The notes under the pieces: generated by a model | Databases searched by the model: none | The model's input: the letters and a program-made list of their open reading frames with translations, nothing else | Told to the model about the DNA's origin: nothing | Translations under genes and position numbers: made by a program | DNA from: Ochromonadaceae sp. CCMP2298 | Lineage: Eukaryota; Sar; Synurophyceae; Ochromonadales; Ochromonadaceae | Direction: 5' to 3' | Assembly: GCA_026770595.1 (NCBI GenBank) | Contig: MU633873.1 | Coordinates: 6,174 to 20,856, forward strand | Length of the DNA: 14,683 nucleotides | Shown: positions 14,495 to 14,683 of the stretch, piece after piece | Layout: every line of letters begins with the position of its first letter | How positions within the stretch are numbered: position 1 is the first letter of the stretch

Positions 14495-14683
14495 GCTGTA
14501 GTAGTATAGCAGTATAGTATAGCAGTATAGTAGTTTAGTGATGTAGTAATATAGTAGTATAGTAGTATAGCAGTATAGTAGTATAGCAGTATAGTAGTAT
14601 AGTTTAGAAATATAGAGGTATAGTAGTACAGTATAGTAGTACAGTACAGTAGTATAGCCGTATAGAAGTATAGTATAGGTTTA
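14495..14683. repeat. AGTATAGC/AGTATAGT minisatellite in intron
   Basis: From about 14495 to the window end the sequence is degenerate tandem AGTATAGCAGTATAGT. It lies in the intron upstream of the membrane-protein exon, and no exon is visible there. Confidence 0.88.

Overview
The window is nuclear DNA from a eukaryote, most likely a unicellular or simple multicellular lineage. The genes carry GT-AG introns, coding exons are GC-rich with strong GC3 preference, and introns and spacers are full of microsatellites and small transposon remnants. No RNA gene, CRISPR array or bacterial-type signal was seen. The lineage cannot be fixed from sequence alone. The transportin gene is clearly alignable with animal transportin-1, but its glycine-rich insertions are unusual.

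Layout. (1) 204-2508 (+): the last five exons of a transportin-1 / karyopherin-beta2 gene. Its introns are C-rich and carry CCCTAA-like, CCCATATT and TATA-type repeats. (2) 2509-3357: a G-rich minisatellite-like spacer without a gene. (3) 3358-7047: a unit bounded by two 57-bp direct repeats (54/57 identical). Inside it is a spliced gene (5055-6794, +) for a SAP-domain protein with a PADR1-like zinc ribbon. Just upstream of that gene sits a 1.4-kb PIF/Harbinger-type transposon (3598-4995) with about 42-bp inverted ends and a TCA target duplication. The transposon encodes the N-terminal half of a transposase on the minus strand. (4) 7296-8816 (-): an intronless secreted or surface protein with two PPC-like beta-sandwich domains. 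(5) 8817-10940: a dense cluster of non-coding mobile or structural DNA, comprising a 553-bp MITE-like element, a foldback, a third inverted copy of the foldback arm, a 132-bp tandem duplication and several smaller repeats. (6) 10941-13402: two GC-rich islands with unconvincing ORFs. They flank an AT-rich stretch carrying 14-bp minisatellites, GTAC palindromes and a small family of hairpins whose stems show compensatory changes. (7) 13403-14458 (-): the 3' exon of a three-pass membrane protein gene that continues past the right edge, preceded by a repeat-filled intron.

The genes are independent eukaryotic transcription units, not an operon. The most interesting observations are these. A SAP-gene intron has both splice junctions inside two identical 22-bp direct repeats, the signature expected for intron gain by tandem duplication of an AG|GT site. 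The Harbinger insertion lies immediately upstream of that gene. The covarying hairpin family at 11.7-12.2 kb looks conserved at the level of structure. I found no complete new defence-like or enzymatic system.
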